Source: Dermatemys mawii (lineage: Eukaryota > Chordata > Testudines > Dermatemydidae). Taken from it: a stretch of 64,000 bases of DNA. The stretch is taken from the NCBI GenBank assembly GCA_007922305.1, contig ML677333.1, positions 17,196,676-17,260,675 on the forward strand. The letters run 5' to 3'. Position numbers and translations under genes: made by a program. The notes under the pieces were generated by a model. That model saw only the letters and a list, made by a program, of their open reading frames with translations. It was not told the DNA's origin and made no database searches. Every line of letters starts with the position of its first letter. Within the stretch, counting starts at the first letter, position 1. Below, piece by piece: positions 12,091 to 23,088 of this stretch.

Positions 12091-13207
12091 AAAGATTCCC
12101 ATTAACTTCACAGACTTTCAAACCCTTCAAATATAACTAGCAGATGACAGTAGCCACTAACCAGCAGATGACACACATTGGTGCTTTAATACTGTCTCTG
12201 CTAGCCTATGTATCTGTTTGTAAAGAGTCCTCTGAAAGGACCAATCAATCATATTTTATTAGCTTTAAATTATATTGTGTAACTTTCCATTCTTTGTTAT
12301 TCCTTCCTAAGTCTCTTGGGAACTGGAAAATAAAATATATGCCTCTGCAAATTTTGTGAGATTATTTTTTGTTTTCGGAACAAACAAAATTTAAAAAAGC
12401 GGGGAGAGAGGAAGTAATTCAATAGGCTGCAGCAAGAAAGACTTACAGATACATGGGACAGCACAAGTGAAGAATCAACCCACAGACAAGAAGACTAGGG
12501 GTAAAAGAGCAGGGATGTAGAACATGAGGAAGACAATGTACAGGAAAGACACTAGTTTCAACTGAATTCTCAGAATGACTTCTATCCATATGCCTTATCA
12601 TATTTCACTAGAATAAACTATCTAGTAACATTCTGAAACAATTGATTTGTTGGTCACTTTGTCAGTCTTTAATAGGAACCATCTACCACCGTACTACTCA
12701 TAATCACTTTTCAGTTCTCCAGTAGTAGATCTTCCACCCACTCAGGAGCTTTACTTTTGTAACAGACCTAGATGAAAGTGGCTTACTCAATTTACATAAA
12801 ACCTTGAAAGAAGGGCCAAAACATGTATCTTTTAATTTAATCTACAGGAAAATCTGTCCTCCAAATAGCATTTGAGTTTAGAAAATGGTAATGAAAATAA
12901 CAATTTTCAAATAGCATCTATTTTCCCACATATCAACTTCCTTCAAAAATGTGTCATAATATGCATGTGAAATTCATGAAAAAAGTGTTACACTACTTTG
13001 TTTTAAGCAGAGGATAAAGGAAGAATTATGGTGCTGCTTATGAACTATATCGAGAACAATATTTGTTCTTGAATCCTTTTTTCCAAAGAAAAGCCTCCCT
13101 ATAGATTTCCTGAAGAGTAGGTTCATTGTTTTCTATATTACTAGTTACTTTGTTGCATTCTATGCTGTACTAAAAATTTATTTGAGGTGTATGATGATTT
13201 TTTTCTT

Positions 13208-13280
13208 TGAACAATGCCAAAGCTGTGCATGATACAGAAAAAGAAGACATTGTCCCTGCTCTGGAAATCTTACAATCAGA
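13208..13280 (+). mobile_element. MIR-type SINE scrap
   Basis: The phrase around 'acattgtccctgctctgg' and 'atcttacaatcaga' matches the central part of the same SINE type seen at 32435. Only about 70 bp can be supported. Confidence 0.4.
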
Positions 13281-13747
13281 TGTGAAAGTAAGCCAGTATG
13301 CCCCCGTACGGTGTACCAGCAAGAGCCGGTGTGCTGTACCAGACTGGCTTCCCCAGGCGGCAATTTAAAGAGCTGGTAGGATCTATCAGTGTCAGGATTA
13401 TTGTGGCAGGGACTGGTGATGGAGGCTCAAGTGCCAAGGTAGTCAGTGTTGATGTGATCAGTGCCTATCTCAATGACTTCTTCTTTCCTGTCTTCATCTA
13501 TGACCACTCAGCTTACTGCAAAACTAGTATTCAGCTGATAGTCCTTGCAGACAACAGGGAGAAGGTTACTTGCCATCCAGTTCAGAAGTGATTAGCAGAT
13601 CTCTTGTCCTCTGCCCAAGTTAGGCTCCCTGTTGGTCCTCATGCCAACCCCTCACATGTGGTTTACACATGCCACAAAGCACTCCAACTCTCAAATAGAA
13701 ATATTAGGCCTGCAAGGAGCTAGCCTACAGAGATCTTCTAAGGGGTA

Positions 13748-13797
13748 GGACCCATTGGGTGTTAGGTGCCTAAATACCTTTGAGGATTTGGGTCTAC
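13748..13797. repeat. Half of a palindromic MITE
   Basis: The segment 'ttaggtgcctaaatacctttgaggatttggg' is the right half of the hairpin type seen at 20339-20418. The left arm is missing. Confidence 0.45.
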
Positions 13798-15105
13798 GTG
13801 CTTATATTTACACCTCCAAACTACATCAGGTTTGGGAGATAGATCATGTACTTCACCTCCATGTGCTCAAATACTGCACTGGTGCAACTCTCTGTCCCTC
13901 ACCTCCTACATCCTCTATAAGGATTAGTCACCAGTAGATGCTGCTAATTCACATCTCCTCCACTGGAAACTTTCACAGGCACATTAAGCTCAGACTTGTG
14001 TTCAAACAAGAAAATATCCACCCCAGTGGCAAGCAGGTGCCACCCTGCCTAAGTGAACCAGAGCAGCTATATGATTATAAAGCAGAGTGACACACCACAC
14101 CCCTGTGAGCTTCAGCTCTGTGGTAAATTTTTCCATCTTGCTGTTGACACATTTCCTTGCTCGCTCAAAGCCCCAGGAGTAGAAGGTAAAAGACATGACT
14201 TTACCAGGCCACTCAAGCCCTTGTGCCAACAGCAGCTGCAGCACGTAGGGAAAAAATACTGAGACCTCAGTTCAGTACAACAGGAGAGAGCACTGGAAAG
14301 GTCAGGCAGAAGGGGAAGAGCAGTAACTCAAGGTGCTAGCCATAGCAAACTGATCAGATGAGTCCACTCAGGCCCACATCTAAGTGGTTGTAGCTTAAAA
14401 GCACTCGCTTTCACACGGCATGGAGCTGGAGTGGCCCTCCAGTTTTTTGCCTCAGACTAATCTCACTGCTTGTCTTTAAGACCCAGAAGGGCTGTCGGGC
14501 ATAGGGTAATTAGCCTGGTGTGCCACCACCTGATTTCTTCATATGCCTATCTGAACACTGCATGGTCACAACGCTCCCTGTGAGTTTACTGCATCCAAGG
14601 CCCTGACAACTACCACTTCCTCACAGGTAAGAACCGCTGCCCCCTTGACATGAGTTTGCTTTGTCCCTTTTTTCCCTGTGGATCTGCTCAGTCAGGCACT
14701 GTCCTGACCACCTCTATTGTTGACCATTCCACCTTAGCCCATTATCTCTTAGTGGTCATTCATGCAGAAAATCTTTGCCTATCTGGTCTCTGATAGGCAG
14801 CACCATGTTTGAATCTTATCACCTCACCATCCTCTGGTAACACAGAGCCCAGCTATCTGGCCTTGTGTTAAATTCCCTGATCATGCTGCTCCAAGAGTAC
14901 TACCGTCATGTATAGTGCAGCAAAGGCTAGTTTCTCTGCTTTGCAGCTCCTATGCTGGTTCACAGCTAAGCCAATTGGGATGCAAGGAGAAGCAGATCAA
15001 TCAGCAGAGTCCATTATTGGCCACGTGTGCCTGTTGGTCCCTTCACTGATCCCTTCCCCAGGACACACTGAGTCATCATTGAGAGGAGTAAGAAAGAGAT
15101 AATCC

Positions 15106-15137
15106 CTGCAGGTGCAAGTTCTCCCTTGCACCTGCAG
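15106..15137. repeat. Perfect 13-bp inverted repeat
   Basis: ctgcaggtgcaag (15106-15118), a 6-nt loop, then cttgcacctgcag (15125-15137). It is perfectly complementary. It could form a small hairpin; no family is recognised. Confidence 0.75.
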
Positions 15138-15225
15138 ACAAGTTGGACTGCAGCTATAGGACAAGTTATTACTCCTGAATTTATATGTGGCATGTATAAC
15201 TAGCTGGCAGGCAGACCCTTATTCA

Positions 15226-15410
15226 AAGTGGGTGAGGTAATATCTGTTATTGGACAAACTTTTGCTGGTAAAAGAGACACCTCTCCAGCTACACAGAGCT
15301 CTTCTTTGGGTACGAATAGCAACCTGAAGAAGAACTCTGGGTAGCTCAAAAGTTTGTCTCTTTCGCGAATAGAAGTTGGTTCAATAAAAGATATTACCTC
15401 ACCCACCTTG
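15226..15410. mobile_element. Inverted pair of Penelope-type 3' ends
   Basis: The left arm (15226-15318) starts 'aagtgggtgaggtaatatct' and includes 'cacagagctcttctt'. The right arm (15321-15410) includes 'aagaagaactctgg' and ends 'agatattacctcacccacctt'. The two are reverse complements over about 90 bp with substitutions. The sequence is one I associate with the 3' end of a reptilian Penelope-like element; the two copies are arranged head to head so both 3' ends face outwards. No coding sequence is present. The family assignment comes from memory, while the inverted repeat itself is directly visible. Confidence 0.6.
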
Positions 15411-17289
15411 TAGTTATATTGGTCTCAGAATATTAGAGTGAAAACTGCACTGCAAATGATCCTTATTCAGAATGATTTGCTTTTATGACTTGGAAAAAGC
15501 AAACTTAATTAAAATTAATTTTAGTTTCTTAATATCATTTAGCACACATGATTAATTATACACAATATAATTTCAAACCCCCATCACAAGAAGAAATAAC
15601 AACATTTGCTAATTCAGCTGGCTGTCAAGAGTGGTATGGATGAGCGATAGATCTGGACTCTGAGTGAATTTGCGCTTCTTTCACTGAAAGGAAATATGGC
15701 TTGTCAAATTTGTTGGAGAAATGTCAGCAAAAGGTGCACACAGCAATAGAAAATCAAGAGCCAATGTAGAGTGTGAACAGATTAAAGGCCTACTTGTATC
15801 CAGGTTACAGAATAGTGTGGATGAGAGCAGAGGGAATAATTCACAATGAATAATTTACTGCATGAAATTAGGCCACAATTTTCAAACTTGGATACTTCTA
15901 TTCTAGACCCCTATTTAGGCACCTAAATAAATGGTCATTTTGGCCTTTGTTCTCCTTTTTTCCTACTCACACAATGCTGGTTAGCAGACAGCTCAGTTTA
16001 TTCATTACCCAAATTTGCTTGAAAAATGTGATTACTCTATGGATTAATCACTAATATTTCTCTTTGAATATTTAGTCCTCTACATCAACACATTAAACTA
16101 TACTTGTTGGTTGTGACTGATCATAGTCACACTGCTTCTTTTCTCTAAAACAGATTTAACATTAGAAAAAGACTCCCATTGACTTGAACAGCCTTTGGAT
16201 TATGCCATACAAGTTTAACAGTTCTAAAACCTTACTGTAAATACTACCTGAAGTTACTGATAAGATATCACTAGTTTTTAACTGTGCATGTTCGTTATAT
16301 GCCTTCCAGAAACACCTATGTAGGCTCTGACTAATTTGGATATTTGTCTCCTTGAAGCAATCAGCATGGTCTACAAATGAGGAAGTTAATGGCTACTGTT
16401 GCTAATTGTCTCCAAGTCAATGTAGTTTTTGTAATAGCAACCACAGCTATATTAAAGTAGGCAGGCTGATGCTGTTAATGCCTCTGTTGCTGTTATGTCC
16501 AGTGAACATCAAAGCAATATGTAATGGAAGATCTCACAAAACAGCAAGGCGTTATTAGTGCTGATGCAGACCATCAGCCTAAGAAAATCAGCTGTACTGT
16601 TGGTCTAATAAATGCAATTAAAACATCAAGATTTCTTGCAGGGATAACAATAAAAAACCATGCAGCAAGCATTAGGCATGGAAACACTGAATTTCTGAGA
16701 TCCCTGTATCTTTCTAATCCCAGCCAAAACAATTTCTGACCCAGCTGCAACAAAGGGCAGAGTGACTCAGACTGGGAAAGTGGTTTGGAATAGGAAATAA
16801 TATACTGAGTTCAGGTTTGAGGCGTAACAGAGTACTTTTTCTTTTTTCCCCTTTTAAAAAGAATCAGTGCAATGACTGGGTAATTGATTCCTCCTCTCCC
16901 CATTCCCTCCCTCCCCCGCAAAAAAATCAGCTGCTAAATACCATACCCACAAAAGCAAATATCAGCAAAGCATGCCAAATATATGATTGTTCTACCCCTC
17001 AAATAGAGTGTATTAGAGGCAGCGAAGGGGCTTTGGTAAACCCCAGCAACCACTCAAGCCACATGTAAATGGACAGAGTCCCTGAAAAACTATGAGAGTT
17101 TTATCCCATACAAACCTGGGATCAACAGTAGCTGCATCAGTGCAAGTAAAGTTAAAATCAATAGAACTCCTTCCCAAGGACAAGGACCCCCCAAAGTTGA
17201 ACCTCTTTGGATGCAAATGCTACTCATCTATTCACTGGAACTAGGAGTGACAAATACCAGATCTTTGTCAAATATAATTTCCTGAAGTG
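15411..17289. other. Unrecognised AT-rich stretch
   Basis: No gene or confident repeat. A MITE-like scrap ('tatttaggcacctaaat') lies near 15910-15930. The open segment 16524-16739 has no recognisable motif. Confidence 0.4.
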
Positions 17290-17369
17290 GGAGAGGGCGA
17301 CCCCCTTCCGGTCAAAAATACCACAGGACAGTAGGGAGGAATTGAGAGATTGTTAAAGAAATCTAGATG

Positions 17370-17482
17370 GTTGCCAGAACAGTTCTACATGTAGCCATGA
17401 ATGCCTGTGACATGGCTGCAAAGTCAATGGCCATTATTGTGACCATGAGGTGGCCATCATCTGTATCCTCCATCACCCAGAC
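17370..17482 (+). pseudogene. DIRS gag-like remnant
   Basis: Translation in the frame starting with Val-Ala-Arg at 17370 gives A-R-T-V-L, then A-M-N-A-C-D-M-A-A-K-S-M-A, then T-M-R-W. This matches the pattern of the DIRS gag segment (alanine-rich helix, then a Ser/Ala-x-x-Met-Arg-x-x-Trp motif). It is only a fragment and there is no start codon. The call is based on pattern similarity and on the RT that follows it. Confidence 0.45.
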
Positions 17483-17606
17483 AGTAGATTTGACAAGAAT
17501 GCCAGAGCCACATCGGAGCCAGTTGTGAGTCATTAACTACCTCCAGGAACTGCCTTGCCCCGTTCCACCAGACTAAGATCAATATCACCTTGAATGAAGT
17601 TGATGC

Positions 17607-18180
17607 ATGAGTATTGGACATAGTTGCTCGCAGCTATCCCATTCATTTCCACACTATCTCCACTACCCATCCTCTCCTCTGTCCCTCTCTCATGACAGCC
17701 TGTTACAAAAGAAAGTGGCCTCATTGCTTTGTTTGCAAGCCATAGAAGACATTCCTCAGGGGCTAAGGGGGAAAAGGTTGTATGTTTGATATTTCCTTAT
17801 CCCGAAGAAGAAACGGGGAATTATTTGTCAAATCCTAGACCTGAAAAGACTGAACAAATGCATACACTGCCTCAGGTTCAGGATGGTAATATTTGCCTCC
17901 ATCATTCCATCGCTTCAGGCTCAAGGATGTTTTCTAATTCTTGGTTTGGAAGATGTCTACTTTCACACAGCCCACAGGAAGTATTTCCACACAGCCCGCT
18001 GGAAGGAGATTCATGGGAGGTCAAAATAATTACCAGTACAAGGTACTACCATTTGGACCCTCCACAACACTGAGGGTTTTCACAAAATGCCTTGCAGTGG
18101 TAGTGGCCCTTCTGAGCAGTCAGGGCATTCATGTCTACCCCAGCTTGGATGGATGGCTGATCAGAGGCAAATCCCAGTAG
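17607..18180 (+). pseudogene. DIRS-like reverse transcriptase remnant
   Basis: Three frames together show the RT in order. (1) 17697-17789: L-L-Q-K-K-V-A-S-L-L, then A-I-E-D-I-P-Q-G-L-R-G-K. (2) About 17796-18033, a frame of about 80 codons with no ATG: P-K-K-K-R-G, I-L-D-L-K-R-L-N-K, R-F-R-M-V-I-F-A-S-I-I-P-S-L, and L-E-D-V-Y-F-H, which is RT motif A with its aspartate retained. (3) 18027-18177: Y-Q-Y-K-V-L-P-F-G, then V-F-T-K-C-L-A-V-V, then V-Y-P-S-L-D-G-W-L-I-R-G. The last is motif C, where the usual Y-L-D-D has become S-L-D-G, losing a catalytic aspartate. At least two frameshifts separate the pieces. The enzyme would copy element RNA into DNA; this copy cannot. Confidence 0.75.
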
Positions 18181-18336
18181 GATATACCAGGATGCCTGGA
18201 TAGCTCTCTCTATTTACCTGGCTGGACCTCCTGGAAACAGAAAAATCATTCCTCACCCCATTGGAGACAAAAGAGGACACAGGAGCCAGATGAGGACAGG
18301 TTCCAGTTGCTATAAGCACTCATACTTCAACTATCA

Positions 18337-18704
18337 ATGCTGGCTAAGGCAGTATGGGTATGCCTCCATGTGTTAGGCCATATGTCGGTGTGCAAGTATG
18401 TAAATCTGCTTGCCAGACTTCACCGGCAGCCCTTGCAATACTGGCTCCATTCTGTCTATTTTCCAGCAAGACATTGGTTAGGCAGAAGGTCTCAGTGCCT
18501 CATCAGATTATGGCAGAATTGACTTTGTGTCTGGAATCCACAAACACATGGAAAAGGGTGCGGTTTCTGTACTATCCCTGGAAAAGACAGATCATGTATC
18601 AGATAACTGTGGTTCTTTGGAATGTTGTTGTCAGTCTGGATCCCACAACCTGCTCGCCATTCCCATTTTTGAAGCCTTCAATGACCATGAGATTCAAATT
18701 GTGA
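18337..18704 (+). pseudogene. Probable downstream DIRS pol remnant
   Basis: Overlapping open segments in two frames follow the RT. They include L-G-H-M and L-A-R-L-H-R-Q-P-L-Q-Y-W-L (18337 frame), which resembles the stretch after the RT in DIRS elements, where a conserved L-G-H-M/L-A-S block precedes an R-x-x-x-L-Q-x-W-L block. The RNase H catalytic residues cannot be followed. Assignment depends mostly on position. Confidence 0.45.
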
Positions 18705-18905
18705 AGGAACTGGAGGAGGCGGGTCCTGACCACTTCACCTTTTATTCCATCAAACAGGAGCACATTTTGGAATTGGGCATATATGTAGTTCTGATGGATC
18801 CTTCTATAAAAAAATCAGCCTCATGTGCATGCTCACCAACAGTGGGATCCACACTTACAGCATCTCCTTGAAAGACACAGTTACTGTAGGGTAAGTGACC
18901 ATTGT

Positions 18906-20101
18906 TTATCACTGTCTTCCTGGTTCCATGTTTGTTGTATCCCCCATTTGTTGTATCCATCCGTTGTCCTTTTCTTATACTCAGAACTTGAGGTGGGGCA
19001 TCTGTTGTACATGTACAGTGCCTATGGGGTCATTTTCTTTGATTAGTGCTCTAACGTGCTACCTCTGTTCCAATAATAATTAACAAAGCTATGGATTGTT
19101 AACTGCCAGCTAGTTACAAGATGTGAAGAGTCCTCCTTTATCCATCCATCCATATATAACAGCAAGCTTTAACCAGGATTGGCAAATCCGACACATCTCC
19201 AATAAAGCCTTCCCCCAGTCAATAGGATGTAACTTCAGGCTTACTAAGGCAAAAATCTTTTTTTTTACTTGGACTGAAAGGAGTTTTACTGTAATATGAG
19301 TTATGCCAAATGAAATGGACCATTATATGTTTAGTGTACCTGGCACAGAAGTAGGACATCATAATTTTCTTTCCCTCACCTTCACTTTAAATAATCACAT
19401 TGAGATTTCATGATTCACTGACTGAATTCAGCTTTGATCAGTAAATGATAACTTCAGTTATTCCACAATGGAAAGTGCTCCACTTGTATTCAGAGTATTT
19501 TTTACCATATATACGTGTTGCCTGGTTTTGCTGATACTGCTTGCTATTTTTGTCATCTGAGGGAATAACAGGCAGCATTCATGTAACCATCATGATAGCA
19601 TTAATTAATAACGATATGCACCAATTTACCTACCATGCTCATAACATGTAAACTACTTTGCATGGTCTGTGTCAGCTATTTTAACTACTAATGACTTGAG
19701 AGTTATAAAAAGGAATTTAATGACACTTAAAAATCCAATCCAGAGTCTGTTGTAGATTGTCTATTAGCCTAGAAACAGAGGTTTCCATTGTAAGAAAAAA
19801 ATTATAAAATTATCACTGGAATTAATTGCTTGCAGCATAAATTACAAAATGAAAATAAAACACAGGATGTAGAGTACATAACAAGTGAATAATACCTGTT
19901 TAATACATAAGACTGTAAATGTTTCTGTGGTAATTAGAGTCAAAATATCTAAAGGATATGAGGAAAATCTAAGTACTTAGTGATAAATTATAATGAATCT
20001 CTGAATGATTAATATGATACTTAAGTTATTGACAGGTAACATTTAAAATTATATTTATTTTTGTATAAATGTCTTTCCAAAACATAAATTGACTCTGACC
20101 T
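18906..20101. other. Unrecognised AT-rich stretch
   Basis: No gene and no repeat family that I can name. Confidence 0.4.
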
Positions 20102-20210
20102 AGCAAATACTTAAGCATGTGCATAAATGTATTTATACGAGTAGTCCCATTGAATTCAGTGCAGTTGTTTACATAAATCAAAATATGCTTAAGTGTTTGT
20201 AGGATCAGGT
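20102..20210. repeat. Palindromic MITE
   Basis: The left arm 'agcaaatacttaagcatgtg' pairs with the right arm 'atatgcttaagtgtttgtag', with a centre 'tagtcccattgaattcagt'. It is the same hairpin class as 51101-51177. Confidence 0.6.
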
Positions 20211-20338
20211 TGATAACTTGTAATAGAGGACAGAAAAAAAATATGGAAAAAAATAAGAAATTTCAGCACCCAGAGAAAAAGTACAGGTTAACAAATGAGG
20301 CAATGGATGAAATGAATGACAATTCTAAAATGACTTAA

Positions 20339-20418
20339 GGCCCAGATCCTCAATCATTTATAGGTTCTTAAATGTTCAATGGAAGTTGGGCACATAAATA
20401 CCCCTGAAGATCTGGACC
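20339..20418. repeat. Palindromic MITE
   Basis: The left end 'ggcccagatcctcaatcatt' pairs with the right end 'cccctgaagatctggacc', and the centre is 'tcaatggaagttggg'. The missing half of the fragment at 13748 would look like this. Confidence 0.6.
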
Positions 20419-20689
20419 TAAGATATTACACTCCATTAATTTTGAGCTGTGTATGGGTACATGAGTCCACCCTGACAGATGGTGTTGCATGACTGGGGTA
20501 CTGGTCTTTAATAAGGAAGAAGTTTGGGAAATTAGGAAATCATGAAGATCTTGTAAAAATACCTTTTTATAATCAGCAGGTAAGGGAATAATTGGGAAAT
20601 TTAAACATGAACAAATAAATAGATCTGGAAGACGTGCATTGTAGGGAGTGTTAAATCAATTATGAAATGAATTTACACCACCTATGACA
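20419..20689. other. Unrecognised stretch
   Basis: A possible far-diverged CR1 sense sequence (words such as 'gaagatcttg' and 'aaataaatagatctggaaga'), not strong enough to call. Confidence 0.35.
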
Positions 20690-20800
20690 ATTGTTTCAGG
20701 GAAGTAATGGAGAATTTAGGAGATAATCTAACTTCAATTCCTAGTAAAATAATGGAACAGATACTGAGAATCAAACTATTAAACAACTACAGGATCATTG
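20690..20800 (+). mobile_element. CR1-like fragment, sense
   Basis: Translation across 'cttcaattcctagtaaaataatggaac' gives an I-P-S-K-I-M-E-Q-type string, typical of the stretch upstream of RT motif A in CR1/L3-type elements. Only about 110 bp is supportable, and it is followed by AT-rich DNA. Confidence 0.4.
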
Positions 20801-21795
20801 ATTCAAGAGTGCCTACCCACCTTAGGTTAATAAAAATTGCAGAAAAAACTTGCTTTTTTAAAAAATTTATAGAATTAGAAAATTAGTGAATGAAAGGGGA
20901 TGTGATAGATAGTATTGGATATTACAAATGCAAGCTCATTTTCCTACTAAAAAAACTACAATAAATCAAATTGGTTTGAATCTGAACCCTGGCACATACC
21001 AGTGGACTGAAAACAGATGAAGGCTTCAAACAAAGAAGGCTTTATACTGAGTGAGCAAAAAGATGTCTACTTTGACAGAGATCTTAAACAGTATTTTCAG
21101 TATATATACTGAACTCCTTATGTAGTATCTCTACATGCATATTAATTACTCCAGCTTTCATTTAAGTCCTCTCTTTGGTGAAACAGACTACATACCAGAA
21201 TCAAGACAAATGTAAAATGTAAAAATCTACTTATAGCTTCTTTTAAGCATTGTGTTCATGGAGTCTGTTAGCAAGAACCTTCCCTATTTCATCTGTTCTA
21301 TACCTACCAAAGTACCTATTGCACACAGATGTGAGATTAAGATCAGTTAAGAGGATCCTTCCTTCAGACAGAAAATACAATAGCGTTATATTTGGCAAAC
21401 AGAAAGTCGACACACAAGGCATATTTTCAGTGTGGATCCGCCGGGAATGAGATCTACAACTCATCATTTACTTGTGCTATTTCCTGATGCATTGTGAGAA
21501 CAATGAAGTCACATGTTATGCAACATATGCTAAATTGTCAAAAAATCTGTGTTACAAAAACAAATTATACCTCCCTATGGCTTTGCATATCATCATGCAA
21601 TGCTGGAAAATTATGTCCTTTTGTAATGAAATAATTTGTGGAGCATTCTCACCTGAATTTAGTGAGTAGTAAGTTACCTGACAAAACCTTGAGAAATTTT
21701 ACTTGGTATGTGAAATTAATGTACAAAGTAAAAACATTTCAAATCCTGTGGCATGTGCAGCAATATGCAACTCTCTGATCTTCTTGCCAGTGAAG
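20801..21795. other. Unrecognised AT-rich stretch
   Basis: No confident feature. The overlapping open segments on both strands at 21243-21467 show no motif and are likely chance frames. Confidence 0.4.
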
Positions 21796-23088
21796 GGTAA
21801 TTATGGAAGTAGAGGAAAGTGATCAGGAGCAGTCAGCATAGATTCACCAAAGGCAAGTCATGCCTGACGAACCTAATTGCCTTCTGTGATGAGATAACTG
21901 GCTCTGTGGATGAGGGAAAAGCAGTGGACGTGTTATTCCTTGACTTTAGCAAAGCTTTTGATACTTCTCCCGCGGTATTCTTGCCATCAAGTTAAAGAAT
22001 TATGGGCTGGATGAATGGACTATCAAGTAGATATAAAGCTGGCTAGATCATCGGGTTCAACAGATAGTGATCAATGTCTCCATGTCTAGTTGGAAGCTGG
22101 TATCAAGCAGAGTGCCCCAAGGGTCGGTGCTGGGGTCAATTTTGTTCAATATCTTCATAAATTATCTGGAGGATGGTGTGGACTGCACCCTCAGCAAATT
22201 TGCAGATGACACTAAACTGGGAGGAGTGGTAGATATGCTGGAGGGTAGGGATAAGATATAGAGGGACCTAGACAAATTAGAGGATTGGGCCAAAAGAAAT
22301 GTGATGAGGTTCAACAAGGACCAGTGCAGAGTCCTGCATTTAGGACAGAAGAATCCCATGCACTGCTACAGACTAGGGACCGAGCAGTTAGGTAGCAGTT
22401 CTGCAGAAAAGGACCTAGAGATTACAGTGGACGAGAAGCTGGATATGAGTCAACAGTGTGTCCTGGTTGCCAAGAAGGCTAGCAGCATTTTGGGCTGTAT
22501 AAGTAGGAGCATTGCGAGCAGATTGAGGGACAAGATCATTCCCCTCTATTTGGCATTGGCAAGGCCTCATCTGGAGTACTGTGTCCAGTTTTGAGCCCCA
22601 CACTACAAAAAGAATATGGAAAAATTAGAGTCCAGTGGAGGGCAACCAAAATCACTAGGGGGCTGGTGCACATGACTTATGAGGAGAAACTGAGTGAACT
22701 CAGATTATTTAATCTGCCAAAGAGAAGAATGAGGGAGGTTTTGATAGCTGCGTTCAACTACGTGAAAGGGAGGTTCAAAAGAGGATGGATCTAGACTGTT
22801 CTCAGTTGTAGCAGATGACAGAACAAGGAGTAATGGTCTCAAGTTGCAGTGGGGGAAGTTTAGATATTAGGAAAAATATTTTCACTAGAAGGGTGGTGAA
22901 TCACCAGAATGTGTTACCTAGGGAGGTGGTAGAATCTCCTTTCTTAGAGGTTTTTAAGGTCAGGCTTGACAAAGCCCTGGCAGGGATGATTTAGTTGGAG
23001 ATTGGTCCTGCTTTGAGCAGGGGGTTGGACTAGAACCTCCTGAGGTCCTTTCCAACCCTGATATTCTACGATTCTATGATTCTATGAA
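21796..23088 (+). mobile_element. CR1 LINE, 5'-truncated, sense
   Basis: A 1.3-kb CR1 3' portion covering RT motif A through the 3' UTR. The UTR contains the typical sequence 'gtccctttccaaccctgatatt' with one base difference, and ends in the CR1 hallmark short tandem repeat attctacg-attctatg-attctatg (23063-23086). Several frameshifts and an internal deletion after motif A show it is dead. Compared with the antisense copies in the window it is well preserved, so it is a younger insertion. Confidence 0.95.
21860..22794 (+). pseudogene. CR1 reverse transcriptase remnant
   Basis: RT motifs can be followed in order. About 21940-21962 encodes L-D-F-S-K-A-F-D (motif A, catalytic aspartate kept). 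The frame 22067-22261 encodes [16 protein letters not shown] (motif B) and then [10 protein letters not shown] (motif C, the CR1 form of Y-x-D-D, both aspartates kept). 22301-22594 encodes H-L-G-Q, then [13 protein letters not shown], the thumb-side C-terminal block. 22591-22794 encodes the K-R-R-M-R-E segment. A deletion after motif A, an in-frame stop after 22261 and a stop at 22594 break the frame. The endonuclease domain lies upstream and is missing. Confidence 0.85.

Larger units (their letters stand above)
12091..15105. other. Mostly unrecognised DNA with repeat scraps
   Basis: It contains a SINE scrap (13208-13280), a MITE half (13748-13797), and an unassigned repeat-like block near 13295-13370 with inverted 'gtacggtgtacc' and 'ggtgtgctgtacc' words. 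The open segments at 13298-13591 and 14053-14262 show no family motifs I recognise, so I do not call them as genes. Confidence 0.4.
17290..18905 (+). mobile_element. DIRS-like tyrosine-recombinase retroelement, decayed
   Basis: The order is gag-like segment, then RT, then an RNase H-side remnant and a possible terminal sequence. DIRS elements use a tyrosine recombinase instead of a DDE integrase. I see no recombinase domain here, so the copy is internally deleted or truncated. Reading frames are broken by several frameshifts and stops. The end near 18838-18903 ('atctccttgaaagacac', 'gttactgtagggtaagtgacc') resembles the terminal sequence of this element type as I know it from turtles. The boundaries are approximate. 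Confidence 0.65.

Noticed and set aside
13298..13591. 97-codon open frame with a plausible globular composition
   Set aside because: No motif recognised and it starts inside a repeat-like block. Not enough to call a gene or processed pseudogene.
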